Shown: piece after piece, positions 40,242 through 51,964 of the stretch | Layout: each line of letters begins with the position of its first letter | Numbering within the stretch: position 1 is the first letter of the stretch | Source: Stropharia rugosoannulata | Lineage: Eukaryota > Basidiomycota > Agaricomycetes > Agaricales > Strophariaceae | Length of the DNA: 64,000 nucleotides | Direction of reading: 5' to 3' | NCBI GenBank assembly: GCA_028532985.1 | Contig: JANCIK010000004.1 | Span: 2,666,001-2,730,000, forward strand | Position numbers and translations under genes: made by a program | The notes under the pieces: generated by a model | What the model saw: the letters and a program-made list of their open reading frames with translations, nothing else | What the model was told of the DNA's origin: nothing | Database searches by the model: none

Positions 40242-41526
40242 GTTGTCCGGTGAAGACAAAAAATTGCATTGGAGTTACCGCTGGACACCATACATTCGTA
40301 TAAATAGTGTTATACATAGCCTCGTCGTGTTGAGTAATAGCAGTATTCGATATTGTGCAGACATTTTATATACGTATAATCTTCATTTCCTCTTTATACT
40401 CTGTCCTCTTCGAGTTTCACACTGGTCCGCTACAAATGCGTGAAGTATGACGCGTTCAAGTCCTGACCTGAAAATAGAGCATCTAATTTCGTCTGCTTCC
40501 TGGCTTCTTGTGGTAATGACCAAGTCATCATCATCGTATTTAAAGTTCCTCACCATGCCATGCCTCAAAAATTAATGTGATAATGAGTCAGAGGGGGATG
40601 AATATTACATATCAGAGAAGTTAGACGCCATCCAAGTGGTTGATATCAACAGAGAAGTTTTTGAGAAGTTATCTGATTCTGACTGATGTGAGTATGAGTT
40701 AAAGTTGTGTCGTACCGAGGTATCTTGCCCGGCATTGCATCCGCAACAACAGCTGGAAGAGAACCACAGGAGAATGGAAGAACATGGATTGGGTTTGGTC
40801 GTCGGAAGAACTTCGTCTTGATCAGATTGTCGCAAATGACGAAGGATTCGCAGCTTTGCTAAGCTACTGCTTTCGTCGACTTCCATTCCATCGCTCTCGT
40901 GCTGCCCGCGTGAGCCACATACCGTAGACGCCACAGTCATCCTATTAATGGGTACTGCTGATAAGGCTAAATAACTGTCCCGTGGAACTGATCCGGTACA
41001 AGGATATTCGAATCATAAAAGTTAGAAGGAATCGGATGATCAAAGAGATGTTTATAAATGGCTGTTGTCTTCAGACCATTTCTCGATAAAGGTAAACAGT
41101 AAAATAAGTAGGCGTGACAGACGATAAAAACTAAAAGGAAATTTAGCGCCCGTGCAAATTGTTCAAAGTCCTGTTAAGCGCCCGTGATGGCACACGACAC
41201 AAGTGCAACTTTGACCGCGTACAGACATATTTACTATACGCCTAAAAGCACTGGCTCGCCTCGAATATGTGCATGAGCAGAGCAGTCTGATTATTTCGTT
41301 ATAAATTCATATATAGTATCAAGTCATGCTGTCAGTGGCGCTCTCGGAAGGTCCTTATAGAACGGTACTGACTGTTGATATGATCCATGGTACTCGTATT
41401 CGGACCACTTATTAAACAGGAGCATACGTATTAAATATCAATAAAGAGCCACCGATACCTATTTACTAAAGCTAATAGAACGAGGATAGCTAACTGTAAA
41501 CCATGCTGTCAAAAAATTGACTGCAT
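40242..41526. other. Convergent spacer PIS1 / SnoaL-like gene
   Basis: 1.28 kb, AT-rich. Apart from the doubtful minus-strand frame at 40605-40940 I see no gene, RNA or repeat. Both flanking 3' ends lie here. Confidence 0.45.
40605..40940 (-). CDS. Doubtful small hypothetical ORF
   Basis: An ATG-started minus-strand frame of 111 codons (MTVASTVCGSRGQHESDGME...) stands in a spacer with few other frames. It contains an unusual SSSCCCGCN run. A spliced reading is also possible: GTATGT right after the first six codons joined to an acceptor near 40860 switches to a frame rich in P, F and R. I recognise no family in either version, and codon use gives no clear support. It may be non-coding. Confidence 0.2.
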   Translation of the reverse strand: MTVASTVCGSRGQHESDGMEVDESSSLAKLRILRHLRQSDQDEVLPTTKPNPCSSILLWFSSSCCCGCNAGQDTSVRHNFNSYSHQSESDNFSKTSLLISTTWMASNFSDM

Positions 41527-42096
41527 TCAGAAGAAGGCGATGGGGTTCGTCTCGTTTCCGAATATCTGCTGCAGAACGTCCCAGTGCTCGACAATGCATG
41601 TTCCCTGGAACCGGAAGTAGTCAACCACAGCCCAGCTTATATCAGGCGTCGACAGCTTGAAGTGAACCATGCCAAAGCCCTCGCCACCGAACACGGTTTT
41701 GTTGGTGGACGTCACGCCCGGCGCGTTAAAGCCCGCGGTGAGGAATTGAATGGCCGCGTCGCGGCCTTGGCCCGCGCTCGGGTTGTGCTGGATATATTCT
41801 CTGCACGCCCGAAAATACAGACAACAATTAGTCAGGCGGTCCGATCATCAAGTAGTAGTGGCTTGTGAGCCTAAGAGGTGGACGGGCGCTTACCCGGGGA
41901 CCCAGCGGTCAAACGCCGTCTGGATATCATGCAGGTCGACGTAAAGGTGCGCAAAGTCTGCGATGGCGGCCTGCTGCTGCGCCTGGAGGTCTGGGCCGCG
42001 CGTCTGGTTGTTGCAGACCTTCGGGGGGAAGCGCTCAAAGGCGGTCGCGGTAAGCGCGAACACGAACAGCCACACGAAGCTGAGGATAGAACGCAT
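41527..42096 (-). CDS. Secreted SnoaL/NTF2-like fold protein
   Basis: Two exons (42096-41894 and 41800-41527) total 477 nt, or 158 residues, in frame. The N-terminus MRSILSFVWLFVFALTATA is a signal peptide. The rest follows the SnoaL-like (NTF2 superfamily) plan: DLHDIQTAFDRWVPGEYIQH with NPSAGQGRDAAIQFL, then GMVHFKLSTPDISWAVVDYF followed by RFQGTCIVEHWDVLQQI. The YIQHNP and IVEHWDV boxes match SnoaL-like proteins found in bacteria and fungi. Some relatives act as polyketide cyclases, but no biosynthetic cluster surrounds this gene, so substrate and role are unknown. Secretion is inferred from the signal peptide. The single intron (93 nt) is slightly longer than those of neighbouring genes. 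Confidence 0.78.
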
Positions 42097-45000
42097 TTTT
42101 TGACGGGGGGATTTTGGCTGAGAGCAACTGCGAGATCGCCGGCGAGAATATTTTCTGTTGTAGAGATTTATACTTACTAGGCGTACGACTTCTATAATTA
42201 TGTTATGGCTGCTACTAGACGCCAAGCGGAATGCTACCGTTCAGATCAGACTTCTAGACGTACGTACCTTGCCCGGGCAACGGTTTGTGTGTGTTTCGAA
42301 CAAAAACGCAGAGGGGTCCATGATGCTGCATTTTCGCAGAATGGAGCCTGCTTTAATATATGTGGAATTTTGGCTGAAGGCATGCAGCTTGTCAAATTTC
42401 GACTAGACTAGGCTCCGACTACACTAAGCCTTTATTCTTCAAGAATCATGTTGGAAGCTGCATGATACCGGCATAGAAAGCAATTCTATTTTCGAGGTAG
42501 GCAACCAGTCGGTGAACATCATGTCATTATGTATATGTCAAGAAGCGAGGGAGGGAAGTATGTATGTATCAGTTCTTCCACCAATACCCCAAGCAGTTTT
42601 CTAATACAGTAGTACAATCACAACATACCTTCATGGGGCGCGAGAAATCAAAAAACCGACGAACAAAGCATCATCTGACGTTTATTTACCTTCTCCGTGT
42701 ATTCATTGTCAAACAGTTCGGTGAAAGGCTTGCTGCGCACCACCTAAACCCCACAGAAACCTGCTTCTGAGGCGCGTTGTGTGGATTCAGTGATGCTGGA
42801 GCCAATAAAGTTCTACTGGGCCTGATAGTGACAAAAGGTCAGGCGGCTGATAGAAATATCTCACAAACCTTGTTTATATTTCCTTGTTGTTTCCTTGGTA
42901 GAGCGGTTCTGCATCCGACCCGGGCAGCCCAAGCGGGCGTCGATTTGAAGCGCCCACACAAAGTACGCACCAAGTACGCATTCTCGGAGTCACGCGTCCT
43001 CGGTCGCATGGCGACATGGCGACATGGACACGGGTGTATGTAATTTCTTACCAATTCCTTACAAAAAATGCCTACATATCCGCGCTAGTACGCATTTAGT
43101 GCGCCTTACCCAGAGACGCTGCAGCGATAGGGATGATGGCCTGATCCTTACCTTACTTGCGAACGCGTCCGACGGAGTCCAGGCCATGGATCAACAATAG
43201 CCACTAGCGCGGCCATGCTCGGTGGGTGATGGCATGTACGTCGAGCGAGCGCGTGCCCGGCGGCGGCCGTGGACAACGTCGTGGAAGTACAATGTAAGTT
43301 GTGCGAACGCGGGTGGCATGCCGTTACATAACAAATGCACTATGCGCCGACGCAGCCCCATAGGGGATGTGATCCGGTATGTGATGCGGAGGGAGTTATC
43401 TGCGCGGGAACGTTGACGCGCGCCGCGTCTTCGACTTTGTACTTACTTTTACGAATTTAATTGCATACACAAATACGTACTGTCTTTTGTGATTTTAGAT
43501 GACAAGCTCTGACAAGTCCATGTTCGCAGGTGCGCGCGTGGGAGGCAGCGGGTCGCGCCCATCCGGCGGCTGCCCGCGCTCGCTGGGCCCTGCAGTCTGC
43601 ACTCCCAGCGAGCTCACACGGCCGCGGCGCGCTGGCAGATCGCGCCACGCTACCCTGCCCCGCCTGCACTAAGCGTCGCGTCAGGTGGCCCATTCGTCAA
43701 CGAACAACGAACAATGCCAGCTCCCTCCCCCATCCGACATCGCGTCGCGTCGCGGCCCTGCTCGTGTACACCATCTAAAGTACGCATTTGGAATAAGCCA
43801 TAAGCAGGCCGTGAGTACTGTATCAGGTATATTTGTCTTTGTACAACAGCACATACGCACATCCCGAATAGCGCGAAATGGGCATACGCCCATAATGTGC
43901 GTCAGTGCACCATATGCGCTATGCGTGTTCCTTCAGCCGCGTATATACGTACGCGCATACGCTCGCTCGCTCAGCGTAGCATTCTGATCTCCGGGTGCCA
44001 CTGGAGAGAACAGAGATGAGAGCGCAAGATTACCTGATCATAATGCACGGTGAATAGTCGGACAAAGCTACCCACAAGTTCTCCACGCGTCCGCACTCGT
44101 AAACTTAAAGTTGACCTTCTCACCGCTACTACAGACTCCCAGCCAGCCAAACGCAGCCCCCACGCGTGTCGCTGTCGCTGTCACAATTGGGAAGGGGAAG
44201 GGCCAGAACACTCACCATGCGACATGTCCCACTGCGATTGAAGGCAAGAATGTTCATACAAACCGACATATCATATCATCAAATGAATGGTCACGGTTAG
44301 CGTAATACATTCCACAATACGCGCATAAAATACATGCTCAGCTTAATTTCGTTTGTCTGTACACAGAAGCCAGCCTAAACTTGGAAGGTGATGATATAAT
44401 TGAATGTAGCCAGCCTCTAGGTTATCGCAATGACACGCGCCTGGCTCCGCAAAAATAACGCAGCTATCTGCAGATGATATGTATGCACCGATAATGGTCG
44501 GCTTTCCAGTGGGTGCTTCTTATTTTGTTTATCCACTTACATACATACAGTCAAAGAAGGCAGGACTGGGACTGCTCGAAAATAAGGTTGAGACCCTGTA
44601 AATTGCCGTGATAGTAAACACTTCCATCGCTTAGTATGCTGACCCCAGAAGATTAATAACCTGAAAGAAAAACAAGGAAATGAACGTCACGCACGCTTTC
44701 CATATATTTTCTCTTTCAAAAATAAAAAAGGATGACGCGCATGAGAAGAGCTAATTAGCCATCTCTCTATGCGCATTTATCATGATGCAACGAATCGGCC
44801 GAAACAGCCACCACGAAAGGTGTTTATTACAATATAAAACCTAACCAATCGACACAAAAAAACATCAGTAGGCTTCCTATGATGAAAAGAAAAGAAAGAG
44901 AGTCAGCACAAAATTGCATGCATGAGTCACGACGCGCCGCGCCAGAGCAAGAAGCAGAAGCACAGACTCTGCGTAACGCCTTCCTGCCTTCTCATCTTCC

Positions 45001-45286
45001 TTGCTGCCTGCATGCAAGCCAGAAGAAGCGCCAGCGCCAGCGCCCGGCAGAGCGATACACGCAAGAAGCGATTATAACAGCAGAAACAAAGCCCACGAAG
45101 AAGAAGGATGACGAAAAAACGCAACAACGCACCACCGCGCACCTCCACGCCCCGTGTCATTTAAGCTTTTACTACATTCATTCATTTATCACATAAAAGA
45201 AGCTTTATCCTTTATCTTGCTTACAGAACCAACCATAGAACCACCCTAGTCGCGTAGCACTGCTGGGTCCCAACTTCGGCGAGGTT
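42097..45286. other. Gene-poor spacer, 3.2 kb
   Basis: Between two minus-strand genes. Short frames at 42564-42770, 43530-43778, 43685-43987 and 44879-45196 have skewed composition (C-, H- or R-rich) and no recognisable domain. A GC-rich block occupies about 43200-43980. No tRNA, transposon or long repeat was recognised. Confidence 0.4.
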
Positions 45287-48200
45287 CTAAGCGTAGCGCT
45301 CCTTCTGCGGAGGAGGCTCCGCCCATATGGGCTTCACGTTTTCCGGGTCTTCATCCGCAGCCGCCACCTATGGCACGAGGAGGGTAAAAAAAATGGAGTG
45401 AGAATAGGTTCGGACATGGATACGGACGGAGCACCATAACAGAGAGAGTCATATCGAGGTTAGAAGCATAGCAGGCTTCGTGAGAGCATGCAGGCAAGCA
45501 GCGAGGCGAGCCAGAGCCTGTCTGTCTTCCTGTCTGCCACAGCGAACGAGAGAACACTGCACTGCGTAAATTAACACCTTAAACCCGCCCCGTTCACCGC
45601 AACACCGGAAGGACAACAAAAGATAAATCCACAGAAACACAACGTATGCACTCATGCACATGCGTAAATGCCAACAGTTAGGAAAGACGGCCCCAACAGA
45701 AGCCAAGAGAACCATAACGACCAACGCCACCAATTTTCTTTTAAATAAGAAAAGAGAATCCAAGACATAGAACAAAATAAAAAGAAGGTTTGTTTTAAAA
45801 AAACATAATCATCTCACCTGTGCCCCGACCTGCTTCTTCATCTCGGCTTCGCGTGCGAGTCGTGTGGCGCGCGCCTTGTCAACCTTGCGCCGCAAATCGG
45901 GTGCCATTTCCTATATCGCCATATCCGGACGCGGTCCCACAGCCGACATGTGCCATACACCACACCATCGCGCGTATCGCCAGTTCGCACGGTCGGCATA
46001 TAGACATATGTACATACATACGCATCCACATTGTCCCAGTCGCCAGCCGCCCGGGCGCATGTATTTGTGGTGTTAATGTCATACCGCAGATCGCGGTGAG
46101 GTCGGAAGGAAGGAAAGATGCAGTGTGGTGATGATGGTGGTGTAGTATAATGCGTCATGGTGCGGTGCATATATTGCAATAAGCACAGCGATGTGAGAGA
46201 GAAGCCGCAAGAAGACAGATGTTAGTGTTCATAGCATACGCGATGGCAGAGTAACACCGGCAAAGGATGGCGTAGCAGAGCACACGCCGTCACACAGCAC
46301 AGCGCGCGTATGCACACCAAACGCACCGCAAGGCGAGCGACGCGGCGCAAAAGCACAATAATCATACATACCACAGGATACAACATCCCGCACAGCAGTC
46401 GCACAGCACAATAGCACCCGCGCCCAAGAAGCAACCCGAAGCCGCGCGCGCGCATGCACGTGAAGGCCGTCCAAAAGGGGGCCAGCGCGCAGCAAGAAGC
46501 AGCGGAGAAGCACGCGAAGCGCAGACGCGCCCACCGGTTCGAAATGTCCAATTTCGAAACGCCGTAAATTCGTAGGTTCGCATATTCGCATATTCGCATA
46601 TTCGTAAGGTCGAAGGGGTCGAAGGGGTCGAAGGGTCGCAAACAAGGCATGCACGCGCGCAAAATAAGCACACAAGCGTTCACCATCAACCCAGAAGCAC
46701 GTCGCATCGCATCGATTCCGAATGGACAGTTTCGCCATCGCATCACACATTTGATAATGTATGCAGTTGCATTACGCCGAGGGCAAAGGCAGGGTAGGAC
46801 GACGGAAGGGGAAAAGAAGCCGGAGCATGCGATTCGCACATCGCACATCGCACGGGCACAGCAGCAGCAGCACACCGCCGCGCCGCAGGGAAGAACACGC
46901 GAAGTCGGGCGAATGGGCGAACGGGTAAACGCGCGAATGGGGGGAGAAGACGGACAGGAAGGCAGGCGAAGTCAAAGTCGGGCGCGAAGGCGAAGACCCA
47001 AGGGGATGTGATTCGTGAAACGTCGTCCGAACATTTATTTATTTATCCATCCAGCACCGCGGCGCATTTCGTCGTTTTCGTTGGCATTTTCATAGGGTTT
47101 GGTTGACGGGCATTTTGATGATTCCACCGCATCGAATTCAAAGTTGATCAAGAGAAATATATAAAAGTAAACGGGGATGTGCGTCAGCAACATGCATCGT
47201 TTCGATTTTGTGTCCAGGTTCAGGTCATCATCACGAGAATTTAAAAAAAAATCCAAGCACAGCCCAGAGAAGAAGAAGAGCGTTGTGAATGACAAAAGAA
47301 GCTGATCGAAACAGCGAATACGAATATGAATAGCAAATAGGAGGTGCGCGCAGTGCGACACGAGCAATTGACCGCAAACGCAATTCAGTCAGAGCGGGAC
47401 GCCCGGCCCGGACCCCGCGCCGTTCCCGCTCTCCGGGTGTTACGCGTCACGCTCCGGCCGCGGACGGTGGTCGGCGGACGGACGGATTGACGGATACACT
47501 GACAGAGACGCCGGTGCTCGATTCCAGAGCGAATAGGGGGGCCGCCGCTAAACGGAATGTGTACCCCCGAGGCCCACCACCACCATTATGTAGAGCGCAC
47601 CCGCCGTCCGGTACGCATGCGCATACACACGCGCGCCCACCCGAAAAAGCCCTCGCACGCCACGCAACGCCAAAACGCCAACGCCAAAGCCAACACCAAC
47701 ACCAACGCCACGCCAAGCCCTCGCACGCAAAAATAGGCAGCACGCGTGGGACCCGGGGTCTGACTGTGGCTGCTCGGATGCGCGACAATAGGCAAAAGAC
47801 TGCAGGTCGGTACAGATACATCATACAGGAGTACCGTACGCGGCGATTTGCATGTGCATGTGCAATGTGCAAGTGCCACCGCCCCATACCCCGTATTTAT
47901 CTCGCGTCGTGTCGTGTCGTGCCCGGGCATCACATCGCGCGATCCAGCCCGAATACAATACGCCACTCAAGAGTCTGCACGGACGCCCAAAATGCACTCG
48001 GAGTGACTGAAGATCAAGACAGAGCCCGCGGCAGTCAAGTCAGTCAAGTCAGTCAAGTCAAGTCAGTCAGAGCCTCCATCTCCGAGCGAGTGCACTACGT
48101 GCCACCGGGGGCGTTATCGCCGTATATGCACGGACACGCACGCATCTGCATATGTATATATGGCAGCGCAAAGATGCAAGCGAAAAGAAGCAGCGAAGGA

Positions 48201-49049
48201 GCGAAGCCAAGAAGCCCGGACGCAGTGCGAGAAAGGGGAAGCGAATAGGCATTCTCCGCGGGGTGCAGCGGAGTGCGGGGCGGACGATTTATCGATATCT
48301 ATCGCGTCCGGCTATGCGTATGGGCAAGGCGTGACACGCGCGTAACGCGCTATTTCCGCGATCGACTCCAAGCCAGACTCCGATACGCGCTGTGTGCTGG
48401 GCGCACTGGCTGGGCGCGTTGGGGCGCGTGGTCGAGAGTCGAAAGTGACCAAGCGCGTAGAGAACAAACCAGAAAGCAACCAGAACCAACGAATAAAATC
48501 AAAAAAGAACCAAAACGAGACCGTGACTCACGTCGTACAGCTGCTGCTCCGTCGGCGTTGTCGCTGCAATGACAATCCCCAGTCAGCCCGGATTGGATCG
48601 CGAGATGATGAGTGCAGATGTACCTTTCATCAGCGCGTACCCCATGCCCATCACTGCTCGCCGTGTCCGCAGCGTAGTCGGTGTATGTACATACGCGTTT
48701 CGTCGCGTTCCGGGGTTAAGTTCGAGTGTTCGCAGCAGTGTATGCGTGTCGGTCGTGCAGGACGGAGAATTGTATTAAGTATCGGGAAAGCATTGATATG
48801 TGGAAGAAGAGCAAACAGCGTCAGCGTCAGAACTTGTATCAACCCTCGAGAACGCAAGACCGAAAGAAAGAGAGAGAGAGCGGCGAAAAGACTGGAAGAA
48901 AGAAACGGAAGTGGAAGGAGGGATTCGAAATGTATCGGAAGAAAGGTAAGGTATTGGGAAGAAGGGAATAAGGAAGGAGGAAGGAGGAAAGACGCACAGA
49001 CGGCAGAGTATCCCGCGAAGCGGGCCCAGGGGAACTTCTGGCTCGACAT
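45287..49049 (-). CDS. CBP4: Cbp4-like cytochrome bc1 assembly factor with very long introns
   Basis: Cbp4 is a small inner-membrane protein needed for cytochrome b biogenesis and bc1 complex assembly. Five exons (49049-48998, 48653-48624, 48563-48532, 45910-45818, 45367-45287) sum to 288 nt, or 95 residues plus stop. The protein starts MSSQKFPWARFAGYSAV, has a short membrane helix (LMGMGYALMK), then TTPTEQQLYDEMAPDLRRKV and ATRLAREAEMKKQ, and ends PIWAEPPPQKERYA. The order helix, TTPTEQQLY, xPDLRRKVD, basic helix and PIWA matches the Cbp4 family as I know it. Introns are 344, 60, 2,621 and 450 nt, against 50-75 nt elsewhere. All borders are GT-AG and phases agree. Because the exons are so small no frame predictor would find the gene easily. 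Family assignment is moderate; the joining across the 2.6-kb intron is an inference. Confidence 0.7.
46580..46638. repeat. Two adjoining short tandem repeats
   Basis: Three copies of GCATATTC (46580-46603) are followed by about two and a half copies of GTCGAAGGG-type units (46609-46638). The array lies inside the long CBP4 intron. Confidence 0.8.
48032..48070. repeat. AGTCA/AGTC tandem repeat
   Basis: Interleaved CAGTCAAGT units run for about 39 nt inside the long CBP4 intron, consistent with slippage-type expansion. Confidence 0.8.
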
Positions 49050-49993
49050 CCTGGTTCCTCTGTGTTTGTGTTTAGAACTCGTGTAGACTCCTAGGACTTT
49101 TTCTTCTTCCTATGCGAACTACTGCTTTGTCGTGTTCGACTTCGTGGCTGGAGTTCGTGTGCGGGTACGGGTGAGGGTGAGGGTGAGGGTGCGATATTGG
49201 TCAGAGCTCGTCGGTGTGAGTCTGTAAGTGGTCACTGGTCTGCAGCAAAGCAAAGGAGCGGCGAGCGATGACGTTGAGACGTGACCCAACCCAGCCAATC
49301 CCGTCACCCGCGAATGAGACGAGACATTCCCGCATGTCACGCGCCGGCCGCCATCTAACCTCTAACTTTGGGCGTCCAACATTAACATATGCACTCTTAA
49401 AATTAAAAATACTGAAAGAATACATGGTGGCTCCAGGTCGTGACACTTGCTCCAACAGACCCTACCTACCATCTCCTCCTCCCATCCAGGCTTTAAACTT
49501 AAAAAAAGTCATACAGTGCCACCCGTATCCACGCGACCGCCGGGCGTGTGACCCGCACTAACCATCCTCGCTCCCCACCCCACGTAGAGTAGGCTCTAGC
49601 GTGTACCATGTAACCAAGCACTTTCTCTGCAGACCACATATCCAGTAAGTATCCACTTAGGCCCGTCCAAGGTGCCCGCGCCTGCCCAGGCCCCAGGCAT
49701 GCGGCGCGTTAGTCTAGTTATCGCTGATACATAGCAGCAGGCTAATAAGTAGTCAGACAGCTAACGCAGGACTAGCGCATCTACCCCGTGCGCTAGTGTG
49801 CGCCGCGCACGCCTGAGAAGGCGCCGCGGGGCAGTGCTGTGCGAATGCGTGCGGATTATAGGTGCGAGGTATACATAACAGGTGGTAAGTAGTAAGTAAG
49901 CAATATGTATGTACATGCAAGAGAGAGAGAGAGATGGCAAAGCAACACGACGACGAGGAGTGAGGACAGTGAGTGAGGAATAAATAAGTCAGT
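49050..49993. other. Spacer between CBP4 promoter and arrestin-like 3' end
   Basis: 944 bp. It holds a GTGAGG repeat (three copies, 49171-49191) close upstream of CBP4 and a GA dinucleotide run (49919-49933) near the end of the arrestin-like gene. No gene is recognised. Confidence 0.5.
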
Positions 49994-51887
49994 CTATATC
50001 CCGTCGCACGCAACGGGCACGGGAACGGGGACCGGGACGGGCACAGGCGGGCTGCTCCCGCCCCCGGTGATTGCGCGCTTCATCCTACCAGCGAACCCAA
50101 GCAAGTCGCTCGAGCGGCGACTGCGCACCTCGATGCGCGCGAGCTCCTCCTCCCACTCGCGCATATGCGCCTCCTTGCCCGCCGGTGCCCCACACGGCTC
50201 CACGCGCTCCCTCTCTCTCTCCTTCCCCTTTCCCTTTTCGCGGCGGCGCTCCCTCAAACGCTCGCCCCGCCCGCTCTTCCCACTACCGCCCGTACTCGCG
50301 CTGCCCGTCGTGCTCGTACTCGTGCTAGCGTTCGGCTCAGGCCGCGCGGCGGTGTTTGCGTGGGCGGTGGACCAGAACCCACCGGTGGCGGTATCAGGGC
50401 GCGTATCCTTGCGGCGCTTTTTGGAGGAGCCGTCGGGCGGGTTGGGCGGGCCATAGGCACCGCCAGCAAAGTCGGTGGGGCGGTCGCGCGGGCCTGCGCT
50501 GGTGTGCGGGCGGCGGGCCTTGGCGGTCGGGCGCGGGGGCGCGGCAGGAAGTGTCCACGGCGAGGGCACGTTCTGCACCGGGGTGGGCAGCGGCGGGGCG
50601 GCGTCGGCGTCGGCTGGGCGTGGCGAGCGGCGGGGTGACTTTGACTTGGTACGAGCCGGGTCAGCGTCTGCGTCGAGGGCGTCTGCGTACTTTGCGAGCG
50701 CGAGCTGGCGTTCAGCCTCGTTTGTAGAGACGACGTGGATCTCGTGCTCTGCGAGGTCGAGGGACTCTGTGCCCGAGGCAGAGGTGACGATGATCTATGG
50801 GAGGTGAGCAGGGCGGGTAGGGGCGGCGGGGCGGACATACCTTTGTGCGGATGTAGTAGGCGACGGAGACGAGGTCGGAATGGATGGTCTCGCCGATGGC
50901 CCAGCGGCTGTGGGACTTTGGTGCGGGCCACTGGAGGGTAAGGGTCTTTGACCAGGTGCCGGCGGGGTCGCGGGCAAAGGGCCCGGAGGACTGTGCGCCT
51001 GCGATGGGGTTTGTGATGACCTTGGGCGACGGCGCTTGGGGGAGGAGGGGCGCGTCGGAGAGGGAGAGGGCGGAGGCGGGCGGGGGCGGCTGGTCGTCGA
51101 GGCCGTCGTGGAGGGTGATGCGGCGCTCGACGATGACGGAGGCGGAGCGGACGGCGAGGATGGGGTCGAGGGGCTGGAGGTGGATGGTGACGGGGACGAG
51201 GTCGTTGGGGCCGACGGGTGCGGTGGGGGCAGCGAGGGAGTAGCGGATGCGGGGTGCGCGGGGCTTGGATGTCTGGTGGTGGCGCGGGGGCGGCTGTGGG
51301 CGGGGCGGGGGGAGGTCGTAGCGGACGAGGGGGAGCTCAAAGTGGCGGAGCTGGCGGTTGCCGAGGCCAGTGATGGGCGCGTGGTGGAGGACGGCCTCGA
51401 TGCGCCATGTGCAGCGGTAGTCGACGAAGACGGCTGTGGAGAAGCCGGGTGCGCGGGCGGGGATGTTGAGGCGGAAGGGAAAGTCGAGGTCGCCGATGGG
51501 CTCGTAGTCGACGGCGTCTGGCTTTGCCCAGAGGGTGTGTGTGTAGTCGACGAGGAGGTTTGAGTGGAGGGTGTTGAGGCGGCCGAGACGGGCCTCGTAG
51601 CAGCGGACGGAGATGGAGATGAGCTTTGCAGGGAGGCGCTTGCCGTCTGCGTCGAGCCTGGTGCGGACGACTGGCGGGGTCAGCAGGCGTTGCAAGCGGA
51701 AGCAGGACACTCACTGCCTTGGACACGGACGGGGGTGAGGCCGAGGTAGCCAAAGTGGGGGAAGTAGCGCTGGCCCTGGTTGCCTGCGCCAGTCAGCGAC
51801 AGTCGCTCGCAGCGGACGGGACACACCTTGTGTGGAGGAGAGGACGAGATGGACCATGGGGGCTGAGTCGCTCCTGTCCGATCCCAT
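49994..51887 (-). CDS. Arrestin-like (alpha-arrestin fold) protein
   Basis: Four exons (51887-51827, 51783-51715, 51670-50841, 50794-49994) total 1,761 nt, or 586 residues; an internal ATG at 51857 (MVHLVLSSTQG) is an alternative start. The first about 330 residues look like tandem arrestin beta-sandwich domains: TRLDADGKRLPAKLISISVR, then DLDFPFRLNIPARAPGFSTA with DYRCTWRIEAVLHH and GLGNRQLRHFELPLVRYDLP. Fungal alpha-arrestins act as adaptors that recruit the HECT ligase Rsp5 to membrane transporters. I did not see a clear PPxY motif, so that role is uncertain. The C-terminal 260 residues are disordered, with a basic KGKGKERERERVE stretch, an EEELARIEVRSRRS helix and a PVPVPVPVPV run just before the stop. 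The start is 77 bp from the divergent transporter gene. Confidence 0.72.
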
Positions 51888-51964
51888 CTCAATAAAAACC
51901 CTCGACGTCAATTCATCCCAATTAGGCCCCGTCACGTCACACTCCCTCTTCTCTCCCTCCCACC
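51888..51964. promoter_or_regulatory. 77-bp divergent promoter arrestin-like/SLC35F6-like
   Basis: Contains GTCACGTCAC (two GTCAC half-sites, about 51931-51940) and CGACGTCAAT, a CRE-like ACGTCA core near 51903-51912. No TATA box in a standard position is evident. Confidence 0.6.

Larger units (their letters stand above)
45911..48531 (-). other. 2.6-kb intron of the CBP4-like gene
   Basis: Runs from donor GTGAGTCACGG (48531) to acceptor CGATATAG (45911). It splits Asp and Glu of LYDEMAPDL in phase 0. It contains several simple tandem repeats, GC-rich skewed sequence and frames rich in C, H, R or T in both directions, none with a recognisable domain. No nested gene or transposon terminal repeats could be shown. 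Confidence 0.55.

Noticed and set aside
42900..42970. tRNA-like block with a GGTTCTGCATCCGACC segment
   Set aside because: It has a weak B-box resemblance but no acceptor stem pairing or anticodon arm could be folded by eye.
46222..46875. Cys-rich minus-strand frame inside the CBP4 intron
   Set aside because: Starts with a run of Cys and Ala codons from GC-rich simple sequence and overlaps tandem repeats. No domain is visible and frames on both strands are equally open.
47487..48248. 253-codon plus-strand frame in the CBP4 intron
   Set aside because: His/Arg/Thr-rich low-complexity translation of repeat DNA (HTHARPP, QRQSQHQHQRHA). It is antisense to the inferred intron and has no recognised family.
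49158..49191. GGGTGA repeat resembling a telomeric array
   Set aside because: Only about three GTGAGG units. The fungal telomere repeat is usually TTAGGG, and the site lies in ordinary gene-containing DNA.
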